A stretch of DNA of 56,690 nt from an uncultured Prevotellaceae bacterium (lineage in GTDB: Bacteria > Bacteroidota > Bacteroidia > Bacteroidales > Muribaculaceae), in NCBI GenBank assembly GCA_900318205.1, contig ONJS01000033.1, positions 1-56,690 on the forward strand, in the 5' to 3' direction. Both the position numbers and the translations under genes were made by a program. Below, in pieces: positions 1 through 7,533 of this stretch. The first letter of the stretch is position 1, and every line of letters starts with the position of its first letter. Below the pieces are notes generated by a model. That model worked only from the letters and a program-made list of their open reading frames with translations, made no database searches and was not told the origin of the DNA.

Positions 1-687
1 TACGCTGCCCTCATCGGTGGGAAGGATCTCAACAAAGTAAGCGTGGATACCGTCGGTGGTGTAGCCGTTGAATACGGGAGCACCAGTCTTCTCGGTGGGC
101 TCTACGGGAGGAACATCGCCACCCTCATAGGTGAAGGTAGCCTTGGGCAGGAAAGCAACATGCCACTTCGAGGGAGTGTCACTCCATGAATACTGGTACT
201 GATAGTAGCTGTAGTAGTAATTGGTGCTCTGACCATAGAAAGCGGTACCATTCCATTCGCCGGCCTTGGTAACAACAACCTGGACCATCAGGTTACCACC
301 CTCATACAGGAAGGGCTGGTCAAATACGAACGTCAACTCGGTGTCAAACTCATTGGGTTGAGCGGTACCAAGAATGGTAGCACCCTCAACGGCAGCATAG
401 TCCTCAAAATCGGTCTTGTCGGTCACAGCCATACCTACCTGCAGGGTAACATCATAGAAATTGATCCTGGGGGAGTAGAACTTCACACCAGTAATCTCTT
501 TACCTACCATGTCGGTCAACATGTCGGCAGAATAGATCATCTGGCCCATGGTACCCTGAACATCGGTGTACAAGCCGTAGATGGGAACGTAGTTGCTGGT
601 TTCGGTACCGTCACAAACGGTCATCTCGGTGGCCTGAGCGGCAAATGCCATAACAGCCACAGCAATCAGAGTAAAGAACTTCTTCAT
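1..687 (-). CDS. secreted protein of unknown function, 3' end off window
   Basis: An open frame of 229 codons starts at ATG 687 and runs off the left edge without a stop. Residues 1-20 (MKKFFTLIAVAVMAFAAQA) form a clear Sec signal peptide. The body is rich in Tyr, Thr and Val and looks all-beta, with an aromatic stretch near residue 150 and a Pro/Glu linker (GGDVPPVEPTEKTG). The segment after the linker (GYTTDGIHAYFVEI) resembles beta-sandwich repeats seen in Bacteroidales secreted proteins, but no family was recognised with confidence. A promoter lies about 100 bases upstream. Function unknown; probably exported to the periplasm or cell surface. Confidence 0.75.
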   Translation of the reverse strand, partial: MKKFFTLIAVAVMAFAAQATEMTVCDGTETSNYVPIYGLYTDVQGTMGQMIYSADMLTDMVGKEITGVKFYSPRINFYDVTLQVGMAVTDKTDFEDYAAVEGATILGTAQPNEFDTELTFVFDQPFLYEGGNLMVQVVVTKAGEWNGTAFYGQSTNYYYSYYQYQYSWSDTPSKWHVAFLPKATFTYEGGDVPPVEPTEKTGAPVFNGYTTDGIHAYFVEILPTDEGSV

Positions 688-790
688 ACAAATAGGGTTT
701 AAAAATTAATAAAATATTAAATAAAAACTCAAATCATTGATTATCAATTAAATAGTATTTAGATTCTCGATTCATCTACTATTCACACCA

Positions 791-820
791 CAAAAATACA
801 CAAAAAAAACAATCTGCAAA
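791..820 (-). promoter_or_regulatory. Bacteroidota-type promoter for the 687-1 gene
   Basis: Read on the minus strand, TATTTTTG (798-791) matches the TAnnTTTG -7 element, and TTTG (820-817) lies 18 bases upstream as the -33 element. The leader to ATG 687 is about 95 AT-rich bases. The remaining spacer to htpG holds only the htpG terminator. Confidence 0.55.
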
Positions 821-835
821 ACACAATACGCAAAA

Positions 836-871
836 AAGAGGATGTGTTCAAAAACATTTCCACATCCTCTT
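836..871 (-). terminator. intrinsic terminator of htpG
   Basis: An 11-bp perfect stem (836-846 with 861-871) has a 14-base loop. On the minus strand it is followed by a run of T (bases 837-832), giving a classical intrinsic terminator 25 bases past the htpG stop. Confidence 0.8.
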
Positions 872-895
872 GTATTGATACATCTGTAATCAGTC

Positions 896-2950
896 TTACT
901 TGAGCAGTCCTATCGAACGTTTCAAGAAGCGCTCCAGGCCTTCGCCCTTGAGCATGTTATTGCTCAACAGGGCAATGTCGATGAGCTGATGCACACGGCT
1001 CTCGCCAGCGGCATAGGCTACAATGATATTCTCTTTCTTCTTGCGCAGCTCATCGAGGTGCTTCTCGTTATCCTCAAGGTCCTTCTTCTTGTCCTCGGGC
1101 ACACCCTTGTTGTCCTTGTCGAGGTCACGGATGGCCTTAACAACATTCTGGGTGGCGTTGATGTCCTCGTTGAGAGGCTTGAGCTCAGCTTCCAGCGATT
1201 TCTCTGCCAAATCGACAATCTTCTGGACAAGCGGATGCTTGGTGTTGAGCACAAGGCTGTACATGTCGGGCATCTCGCCATAGAAGCTCATGCCAGGCTG
1301 GAAACGTGCCATTTCCTTCATGCGTCGCATGTACTCGGCCTGGGTGATGACCACGGGCTTGTCATCGGGCGACATGGCAGCAAAGGTCACCATGAATTCG
1401 GCTTTCTCGACAGGCGGTATCTGTGACTTGAACAGCGTCTGGGTCATCTCCTGCTGCTCGGGCGTGAACTGCGGCTTGTTTTCCTCCTGCTTGCGAATGA
1501 GGTTGTCGAGCACATCACTGTCAACGCGCAGGAAGCGCACTTTGTCCTTCTCCAGTTTCTGCTCGAGCATTCCTGCAAAGTGCACGTCCAGCTCGCCGTT
1601 CATCAGCAGCACGTCATATCCCTTGTCGGTGGCTGCCTTGATGTAGGCATACTGCGCTTCTTTGTCGGTTGCATACAGGCAAATCAAGTTGCCGTCCTTG
1701 TCCTTCTGCTCGCCCTCGATGAGTTTGCGGTAGTCCTCGAGCTTGAAGTACTTGCCATCGGTATTCTCGAGCAAAGCGAACTTGAGTCCTGATTCACAGA
1801 ACTTCTCGTCACTCAACATGCCGTACTCGATGAAGATCTTGATATCGTTCCACTTCTTCTCAAATTCGGCAGGCTGGTTCTTGGCGATTTCCTCGAGGCG
1901 GGCAGCGACCTTCTTGGTGATGTAGGTCGAAATCTTCTTCACGGCGCGGTCGCTCTGCAGGTAGCTGCGCGACACGTTCAAGGGGATGTCGGGGCTGTCG
2001 ATGACACCTTGCAGCAGCATCAGCCAGTCGGGGACAACGCCCTCGACGCTGTCGGTCACATACACCTGGTTGCAATAGAGCTGGATGCGGTCCTTGCGGA
2101 TGTCAAGGTTGTTCTTGATCTTGGGGAAATAGAGAATACCCGTCAAGGTGAAGGGATAATCCACATTGAGGTGAATCCAGAACAAGGGATCGTCCTGACC
2201 CGGCTCGATAGCATGATAGAACTTGAGGTAGTCCTCATCCTTGAGATCGGCAGGCATGCGTGACCACAGCGGCTCAACGTTGTTGATGACCTTGTCCTTG
2301 TCGGTGTCCTGGTACTTGCCGTCTTTCCACTCCTGTTCCTTGCCGAAGATGATGGGCACGGGCAGGAAGCGGCAATACTTCTTCAACAGGCCCTCGATGC
2401 GGGCAGCCTCAAGGAATTCCTTCTCATCATCGTCAAGGGTGAGGATGATGTCGGTGCCGCGCTCGGCCTTTTCACACTCTTCCATCTCAAATTCGGGCGA
2501 GCCGTCGCAGGTCCAGCTGACGGCCTTGGCACCCTCTTGCCAACTCAGGGTGCGGATTTCCACCTTCTTGGCGACCATGAAGGCAGAGTAGAAGCCCAGG
2601 CCGAAGTGGCCGATGATGGCGTTGGCGGTATCCTTGTATTTCTCGAGAAACTCCTCGGCGCCCGAGAAGGCAATTTGGTTGATGTATTTATCGATTTCCT
2701 CGGCAGTCATACCGATACCGCTGTCGCTAACGGTCAATGTGCCGGCCTCTTTATCGACAGCGATATTCACACGCAGGTCCTCGGTCGAGCCTTTGAACTC
2801 GCCAGCACCCGACAGGGTCTTCAGCTTCTGCGTAGCATCAACGGCGTTGCTCACCAGCTCACGCAGGAAAATCTCATGGTCACTGTATAGAAATTTCTTG
2901 ATAACGGGGAAAATGTTGTTAGTCGTTACCCCAATAGTTCCTTTTGACAT
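896..2950 (-). CDS. htpG: molecular chaperone HtpG (bacterial Hsp90)
   Basis: A 684-residue protein aligned by eye to HtpG over its full length. It is an ATP-dependent homodimeric cytosolic chaperone for client folding under stress. The GHKL ATPase domain shows the N-box ELVSNAVDA near residue 32, then DSGIGM near 77 and GHFGLGFYSAFMV near 114. The middle domain follows (WIHLNVDYPFTLTGILYFPK), and the C-terminal dimerisation region ends GEGLERFLKRSIGLLK. Start ATG 2950 gives the usual N-terminus MSKGTIGVTTNNIF. Length is slightly above the E. coli protein, as is usual in Bacteroidales. It is transcribed alone and ends at the hairpin at 836-871. Confidence 0.97.
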   Translation of the reverse strand: MSKGTIGVTTNNIFPVIKKFLYSDHEIFLRELVSNAVDATQKLKTLSGAGEFKGSTEDLRVNIAVDKEAGTLTVSDSGIGMTAEEIDKYINQIAFSGAEEFLEKYKDTANAIIGHFGLGFYSAFMVAKKVEIRTLSWQEGAKAVSWTCDGSPEFEMEECEKAERGTDIILTLDDDEKEFLEAARIEGLLKKYCRFLPVPIIFGKEQEWKDGKYQDTDKDKVINNVEPLWSRMPADLKDEDYLKFYHAIEPGQDDPLFWIHLNVDYPFTLTGILYFPKIKNNLDIRKDRIQLYCNQVYVTDSVEGVVPDWLMLLQGVIDSPDIPLNVSRSYLQSDRAVKKISTYITKKVAARLEEIAKNQPAEFEKKWNDIKIFIEYGMLSDEKFCESGLKFALLENTDGKYFKLEDYRKLIEGEQKDKDGNLICLYATDKEAQYAYIKAATDKGYDVLLMNGELDVHFAGMLEQKLEKDKVRFLRVDSDVLDNLIRKQEENKPQFTPEQQEMTQTLFKSQIPPVEKAEFMVTFAAMSPDDKPVVITQAEYMRRMKEMARFQPGMSFYGEMPDMYSLVLNTKHPLVQKIVDLAEKSLEAELKPLNEDINATQNVVKAIRDLDKDNKGVPEDKKKDLEDNEKHLDELRKKKENIIVAYAAGESRVHQLIDIALLSNNMLKGEGLERFLKRSIGLLK

Positions 2951-2989
2951 AATTTATTTTAGTTTTTTGAGTTTATAATCATCGTCATT

Positions 2990-3023
2990 AGGGCATCGCC
3001 ACGGCGTGGCAGCCCTGCCCCAC
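2990..3023. repeat. degenerate REP-like palindrome upstream of htpG
   Basis: AGGGC (2990-2994) pairs with GCCCT (3012-3016) around an inner palindrome GCCACGGCGTGGC (2998-3010), followed by GCCCCAC. The motif GCCCTG-CCCAC resembles the left half of the REP elements at 29047 and 30117. The rest of the 2951-3318 spacer holds only two short palindromes (3212 and 3267); no gene was seen, and no htpG promoter could be assigned securely. Confidence 0.3.
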
Positions 3024-3211
3024 TCCACCTCAAATCCCATGCCATTATAATATAAGGTGACAAATCGTCACCCCACCTGCCACTTTATGCTCGCAGCGCT
3101 CGCAGATTAGTGATTACTGGTTGGAGAACACAGAAGCATGAGACCGAATCAGTTCTTTGACACAGCCCATGTAAAACAAAAGTTATAGTAAGTTCCTCAA
3201 TAGATTATTGT

Positions 3212-3235
3212 AGAGACGCAAAATTTTGCGTCTCT
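3212..3235. repeat. dispersed palindrome, copy 1
   Basis: A 24-base perfect palindrome with core GACGCAAAATTTTGCGTC. The same core occurs at 3267-3288 and, with one central change, at 26939-26960. It lies in the noncoding spacer between htpG and the L,D-transpeptidase. It is probably a dispersed intergenic repeat rather than an operator, because its neighbours are unrelated. Confidence 0.7.
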
Positions 3236-3266
3236 TATCGTTTGGCATTAACCTATTACGCCACTG

Positions 3267-3288
3267 GAGACGCAAAATTTTGCGTCTC
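3267..3288. repeat. dispersed palindrome, copy 2
   Basis: A 22-base perfect palindrome sharing the GACGCAAAATTTTGCGTC core with copy 1, which lies 32 bases upstream. It sits 30 bases past the stop of the L,D-transpeptidase and could double as its terminator, though no T-run follows. Confidence 0.7.
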
Positions 3289-3318
3289 TACATTGCGGAT
3301 AAATTGAATATCAGCACT

Positions 3319-3951
3319 TTATTCAAACGGGAGCGGGCCTTGGTCTTCGGCCTTAATGATGACCGGCATCCCTACTCGGGCATACTTCTCCTTGAGTTGA
3401 ATGATGTCCTTGTCCAGCAGGCGGACGCACCCCTCGCTGGCACGGCCGGGCACGGTGTTCTCGTTGTTGGTGCTGCCGTGGATGCCGATGCCGCTGTGGC
3501 CCGGCGTGTCCAGTCGCAGGAACCAGTGGCCATAGGCCAGGATGCTGCCACGTCCGTCCCCGAAGTCGTGTTTCCACGTCGAGGCATCCTGGATGCGGGT
3601 GATACTGAACGGCTTATCGGCAGGCGATTCGGGAGTGCGCATGTCACCCTTTCCCTGCTTCTGCCCTTTGTTCTTGCCCATGCACACGGGATAGGTAGCC
3701 AGGGCTACCGTGTCATTGCCGCTGCGGGCATAGACGGTGAGGCGCAAGTCCTTCTTGGAAACCACGATAAATTCAGAATTCTTGTCATGGGGCGCATTCT
3801 CGTTGATGATGACAGGCTGTGCCGAGGACTCGACTTCCTGCTGTTGAACTGGAGCCTGTTTTGCCGTATCATTCTGCTTCTCGTTTACGCACGCGATGAG
3901 CAGCATCATGGCCATGACCATGAGCGATCCAAACAGTTTTTTTTTCATCAT
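3319..3951 (-). CDS. L,D-transpeptidase (YkuD fold) lipoprotein
   Basis: A 210-residue protein. The N-terminus MMKKKLFGSLMVMAMMLLIAC is a lipoprotein signal with lipobox LIAC, so the enzyme is probably membrane-anchored and faces the periplasm. The C-terminal half shows the YkuD signature: GIGIHGS followed by ASEGCVRL, giving the catalytic His and the nucleophile Cys near residue 175. Family members form 3-3 peptidoglycan crosslinks or attach proteins to peptidoglycan; which applies here is not visible. ATG 3951 is preferred; a TTG lies three codons upstream. Transcribed alone from the promoter at 4033-4064. Confidence 0.88.
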   Translation of the reverse strand: MMKKKLFGSLMVMAMMLLIACVNEKQNDTAKQAPVQQQEVESSAQPVIINENAPHDKNSEFIVVSKKDLRLTVYARSGNDTVALATYPVCMGKNKGQKQGKGDMRTPESPADKPFSITRIQDASTWKHDFGDGRGSILAYGHWFLRLDTPGHSGIGIHGSTNNENTVPGRASEGCVRLLDKDIIQLKEKYARVGMPVIIKAEDQGPLPFE

Positions 3952-4032
3952 AGAGATCAAACCTTTTGTCTTAAAAAATTCCCGTCAGTTTCAAGAACAC
4001 TCTCGGTCAGGAACGCATTATCCCAACCGCTG

Positions 4033-4064
4033 CAAAATTACGAAACCATTTTGAATTAAACAAA
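4033..4064 (-). promoter_or_regulatory. promoter of the L,D-transpeptidase gene
   Basis: On the minus strand TAATTTTG (4040-4033) is the -7 element and TTTG (4064-4061) lies 20 bases upstream, a full match to the Bacteroidota consensus. Leader is about 75 bases. The rest of the 3952-4271 spacer holds only the plus-strand promoter at 4230. Confidence 0.65.
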
Positions 4065-4229
4065 ACATTTACCACCAATACTGGTCAGGCAAGACTTCTG
4101 TCATTGGGCCTCACACTAGGTTTACAAGTTATTTTCATACCCATCATTCCAGTGGGCCAGCGCTGGTTATGCGTCGCTTAGCAACAAGAAAAACTGAAAA
4201 GCAACAACCGAAAACTACGCTAAAATGCT

Positions 4230-4237
4230 TACCTTTG
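4230..4237 (+). promoter_or_regulatory. -7 element upstream of the CotH gene
   Basis: TACCTTTG matches TAnnTTTG and lies 34 bases before ATG 4272. No clear TTTG is seen at the -33 distance. Confidence 0.5.
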
Positions 4238-4271
4238 CAAAATCTTTTACAATATATGCTTCACTAGATTA

Positions 4272-5993
4272 ATGAACAAGGCTAGATTCATAACGTTATT
4301 GACCACTGTATTGCTGGCAATAACGACCTCGGCTCAAATACAATTCAACGGCAAGAACGCCGCTATCGATAATCTGACAGGCACATGGTTACTCTCTGTT
4401 CCCGAAGCGGTCTTCGGCAACGATTACACTGCAGCAGTCTCTCTTGACGAGACCGTGACGCAATGTAGCATCAATGGCGAGGAAGTGACCGACAGTTGCA
4501 CCTTCAGCAACGTCCAGCCTGGAGCGACCTACCATCTACAGGCAGTCGTCGGGACCGACACCGTCAATGCCAAGATCCAGTTCACCTATTGGCCCACCAT
4601 TCAGATCTATGGCAACTATGTCAAGCGGCCTTACTATCAAGGCTCGGTCATCTATACCCATCCCGACTCAACCGAGCAGCAGACCATCCGCACTCGCGTG
4701 CGCTGGGCTGGCAGTTCTACCGCCGAGGCTGACCGCAAGAAGCACAATTTCCACCTGAAGTTCTACAACGAGGACGGCAGCAAGAAGGACATGTCCTTCT
4801 TCGGCCTGCGAAGCGACTTCCATTGGCGCCTGGATGCGGGACAAGTGGATTTTGCCCGCGTTCGCAACCGCGTGTCCAAAGACATCTGGGCATCGTTTGC
4901 CCATGCCCCTTACTATGCCGCCTATGAGCCCAAGAAGCCCCGCAACTACGTCCGCGGCGACTTTGTCGAGGTGTTTCTCAACGATGAATACATGGGTATC
5001 TACAGCCTGAACGAGCACATGGACCGTCAACAGCTCAAGCTCAAGAAGTATGACTACGAGAAAGGCGAGTTCCACGGTGGCCTGTGGAAACCGATGAAGT
5101 GGACCTATTCCACCGTGTTCTGCAATGACCCTGCATTTGATCCTACACAGAAGTCCTGGGACAGCTACTACGTGAAATATCCCAACATCGACGATGTGAA
5201 CCCGACTAATTTCAAGACGTTGTCGGATGCGATAAAATTCACATTGCACTCAACTGACCGAGAGTTTCTTGACAGTGCCAAATACTACTTTGACATCCCG
5301 GTGATGCGTGACTATTATCTGTTGACGATATTGCTGCAGGCACCCGATAACATCGGCAAGAACCTCTACTACGCGTGCTATGATGTCGCCACCGACAAGC
5401 GCCTGACCATGGCTGTCTGGGACCTGGACTGCACCCAAGGACAATACTATATCAACACGGGCAGCTGGTATCATCACTCCTCGGTGGGTCCTGAAGTGGA
5501 TTACAGGAACAACCAGCTGAAGAGCCACTTGATGTTCAATCGCTTATGGAACCTCGATCATTCTTTCCATGGCTTGGCTACCGAGCGTTACTGGGAACTG
5601 CGCAACACCACCTTCAACCCCGACAGCATCCTCGCACGTTACGAGGCCTATTTCGCCGAGATGAAGCGTTGTGGTGCCGATAAGCGGGAGATTGCACGAT
5701 GGAGCTACGGCAGCGACCTGGCAGGGCGCGAGCTGAACTTTGACAACGAGCTTGTTTACCTGCGCAACTGGTGGACACGTCACATCGCCTATCTCGACAA
5801 TAACGTGTTCATTCCCTACCCTGATGGAGATGTGAACTTTGACGGCGCAGTCAACATCAATGATATCACGATACTCATCAATTACCTGTTGGATTCACAA
5901 GGCAAAACCATCAATGAGAATAAGGCCGACATGGACAAGAACGGCACGCTGAACATTCACGATCTCGTCCACTTCATCAGCTTGCTGATCTGA
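4272..5993 (+). CDS. CotH kinase-family protein with C-terminal dockerin
   Basis: A 573-residue secreted protein. Residues 1-21 (MNKARFITLLTTVLLAITTSA) form a signal peptide. Residues about 130-500 match the CotH family: RTRVRWAGSS, then FVEVFLNDEYMGIYSLNEHM, then KNLYYACYDV and VWDLDCTQG. The last supplies the conserved W-D-x-D metal/ATP region of this atypical kinase fold. Residues about 517-573 are a type I dockerin-like pair of Ca-binding loops (GDVNFDGAVNINDITILIN and ADMDKNGTLNIHDLVHFI). Family members phosphorylate secreted or cell-surface proteins (spore coat in Bacillus); the substrate here is unknown. Monocistronic, convergent with the small gene at 6009-6236. Confidence 0.87.
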   Translation: MNKARFITLLTTVLLAITTSAQIQFNGKNAAIDNLTGTWLLSVPEAVFGNDYTAAVSLDETVTQCSINGEEVTDSCTFSNVQPGATYHLQAVVGTDTVNAKIQFTYWPTIQIYGNYVKRPYYQGSVIYTHPDSTEQQTIRTRVRWAGSSTAEADRKKHNFHLKFYNEDGSKKDMSFFGLRSDFHWRLDAGQVDFARVRNRVSKDIWASFAHAPYYAAYEPKKPRNYVRGDFVEVFLNDEYMGIYSLNEHMDRQQLKLKKYDYEKGEFHGGLWKPMKWTYSTVFCNDPAFDPTQKSWDSYYVKYPNIDDVNPTNFKTLSDAIKFTLHSTDREFLDSAKYYFDIPVMRDYYLLTILLQAPDNIGKNLYYACYDVATDKRLTMAVWDLDCTQGQYYINTGSWYHHSSVGPEVDYRNNQLKSHLMFNRLWNLDHSFHGLATERYWELRNTTFNPDSILARYEAYFAEMKRCGADKREIARWSYGSDLAGRELNFDNELVYLRNWWTRHIAYLDNNVFIPYPDGDVNFDGAVNINDITILINYLLDSQGKTINENKADMDKNGTLNIHDLVHFISLLI

Positions 5994-6008
5994 TGTGGCA
6001 CCCGTGAA

Positions 6009-6236
6009 TCACTCCGCCAGCAGGCGTACGTAACCCAAAAAGCCAACCTCTCGGTTGATGATGCTGTAGTGTGTCGGCTCGTCAATCACTTCACAACCAT
6101 CAGCATCAATGGAGTGCAGGAGGCTGTCACGCAACTCGTCAAACTTTTCTTTGGCCTGTTGCTCGTCGCGACAGTTATACACATCGCTCATCGCGCCATC
6201 CTCGGTCTGATACTCAAAAACTATCCGATATTTCAT
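6009..6236 (-). CDS. small hypothetical protein, 75 aa
   Basis: A 75-residue soluble, acidic protein (MKYRIVFEYQTEDGAM...) with no signal peptide or membrane segment. It starts 15 bases after the rfbB stop on the same strand, so it is probably co-transcribed and translated with rfbB. The beta-alpha-beta look (KYRIVFEYQ, then a charged helix EQQAKEKFDELRDSLL) suggests a small folded domain. Function not recognised. Its coding nature is supported by the tight spacing and normal composition. Confidence 0.6.
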   Translation of the reverse strand: MKYRIVFEYQTEDGAMSDVYNCRDEQQAKEKFDELRDSLLHSIDADGCEVIDEPTHYSIINREVGFLGYVRLLAE

Positions 6237-6251
6237 TGCGGTACACTCGGT

Positions 6252-7451
6252 TTACCGGTTGCCGTACATCTCCTCGTAGTAGCGCTGATAGTCGCCACTG
6301 GTGACGCTTTCTACCCAGGACTGGTTGTCGAGATTCCAACGGATGGTCTTTTCGATACCCTCGGTGAAGGGTGTCTCGGGGTACCAGCCAAGTTCACGGG
6401 CAATCTTGCTGGGGTCGATGGCATAGCGCATGTCATGCCCAGGACGGTCGGTAACAAACTCAATGAGGCCGTCGTTGATGACGTCAAGGTCACACTTGAG
6501 CAGTTGCTGATACTCGGGCTCCTCGCGCATGATGCGGGCGATGATGGCAATGACCTGCTTAACGATATTGATGTTGCTCTCCTCATTGAAGCCGCCGATG
6601 TTATACACCTCGCCGACGGTTCCCTGGCGCAACACCAGGTCGATGCCCTTGCAGTGGTCCTCGACATAGAGCCAATCGCGCACGTTCTCACCCTTGCCAT
6701 AGACGGGGAGTTTCTTACCCTCAAGGATATTCTTAATGATCAGCGGAATCAATTTCTCGGGGAAATGGTAGGGACCGTAGTTGTTGCTGCAACGGGTGAT
6801 GTTGACGGGCAGACCGTAGGTCTCATGATAGGCCATCGCAATGAGGTCGGCACTGGTTTTGCTGGCCGAATAGGGCGAGCGCGGTGCCAGCGGCGTTTCC
6901 TCGGTAAAGAAGCGGCGGCCGTAAGTCTTGAGGTCGGTGCGGCCCTGGATGACCTCGCGCACATCGTCACTCACCTCGAGCGGCTGCGGCTCATCAAAGT
7001 CCTTGCTCAACGAGCCATAGACCTCGTCGGTCGAAATCTGCAGGTATTTCTTACCCGGGGCATAGGTGTTGTGACCCTGAGCATCCTTGCCGGTGAACCA
7101 TGCCTCGCGGGCACAGTCAAGCATATTCTGGGTACCCAGGATATTGGTCTCGAGGAACAGGCGCGGATTGGTGATGCTGCGGTCCACATGGCTCTCGGCA
7201 GCAAAATTGACGATATAGTCCACGTCAAAGTCGCGCATGATGTCCTGCACCAGCCCACGGTCGCCAACGTCGCCACGGAAGAAGGTCACATTAGGACGTT
7301 CCAGCTCATCCTTGATGGAGGCCAGATTGCCGGCATAGGTCAATGCATCGAGAATGATAATCTCAATATTGTCGCCATACTTACCCAGGATATATTTCAC
7401 AAAGTTTGAGCCAATAAAACCAGCGGCTCCAGTCACGAGATAGGTCTTCAT
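6252..7451 (-). CDS. rfbB: dTDP-glucose 4,6-dehydratase
   Basis: A 399-residue extended SDR enzyme. It converts dTDP-glucose to dTDP-4-keto-6-deoxyglucose in the dTDP-rhamnose branch of surface-polysaccharide synthesis, using bound NAD in the cytosol. The N-terminus MKTYLVTGAAGFIGSNFVKY has the GxxGxxG nucleotide motif. FAAESHVDRSITNP near residue 85-100, ISTDEVYGSL near 145, and the catalytic YSASKTSAD near 200 are all present. ATG 7451 is chosen because the dinucleotide-binding strand starts there; an in-frame extension upstream lacks family similarity. No rfbA, rfbC or rfbD lies in this window. The small gene at 6009 follows by 15 bases. Confidence 0.96.
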   Translation of the reverse strand: MKTYLVTGAAGFIGSNFVKYILGKYGDNIEIIILDALTYAGNLASIKDELERPNVTFFRGDVGDRGLVQDIMRDFDVDYIVNFAAESHVDRSITNPRLFLETNILGTQNMLDCAREAWFTGKDAQGHNTYAPGKKYLQISTDEVYGSLSKDFDEPQPLEVSDDVREVIQGRTDLKTYGRRFFTEETPLAPRSPYSASKTSADLIAMAYHETYGLPVNITRCSNNYGPYHFPEKLIPLIIKNILEGKKLPVYGKGENVRDWLYVEDHCKGIDLVLRQGTVGEVYNIGGFNEESNINIVKQVIAIIARIMREEPEYQQLLKCDLDVINDGLIEFVTDRPGHDMRYAIDPSKIARELGWYPETPFTEGIEKTIRWNLDNQSWVESVTSGDYQRYYEEMYGNR

Positions 7452-7479
7452 AATTGCAGTAATGGTTTGATTTAACTCA

Positions 7480-7487
7480 CAAAGGTA
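7480..7487 (-). promoter_or_regulatory. -7 element for rfbB
   Basis: CAAAGGTA on the plus strand reads TACCTTTG on the minus strand, 29 bases before ATG 7451. No TTTG is seen at the usual -33 distance. It faces away from the divergent element at 7509-7516. Confidence 0.5.
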
Positions 7488-7508
7488 GCAATAATTATCA
7501 AAAAACAC

Positions 7509-7516
7509 TACCTTTG
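7509..7516 (+). promoter_or_regulatory. -7 element for the patatin gene
   Basis: TACCTTTG lies 18 bases before ATG 7534, so the transcript leader is very short. An upstream in-frame ATG at 7525 would make the message almost leaderless, which favours 7534 as the start. Confidence 0.5.
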
Positions 7517-7533
7517 CAAAAAAAATGTGCCAT

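Noticed and set aside
6069-7409. 446-codon open frame on the plus strand opposite rfbB
   Set aside because: It is antisense to a clear dTDP-glucose 4,6-dehydratase, has low-complexity hydrophobic composition and matches no family; it is a shadow of GC-rich codon use.
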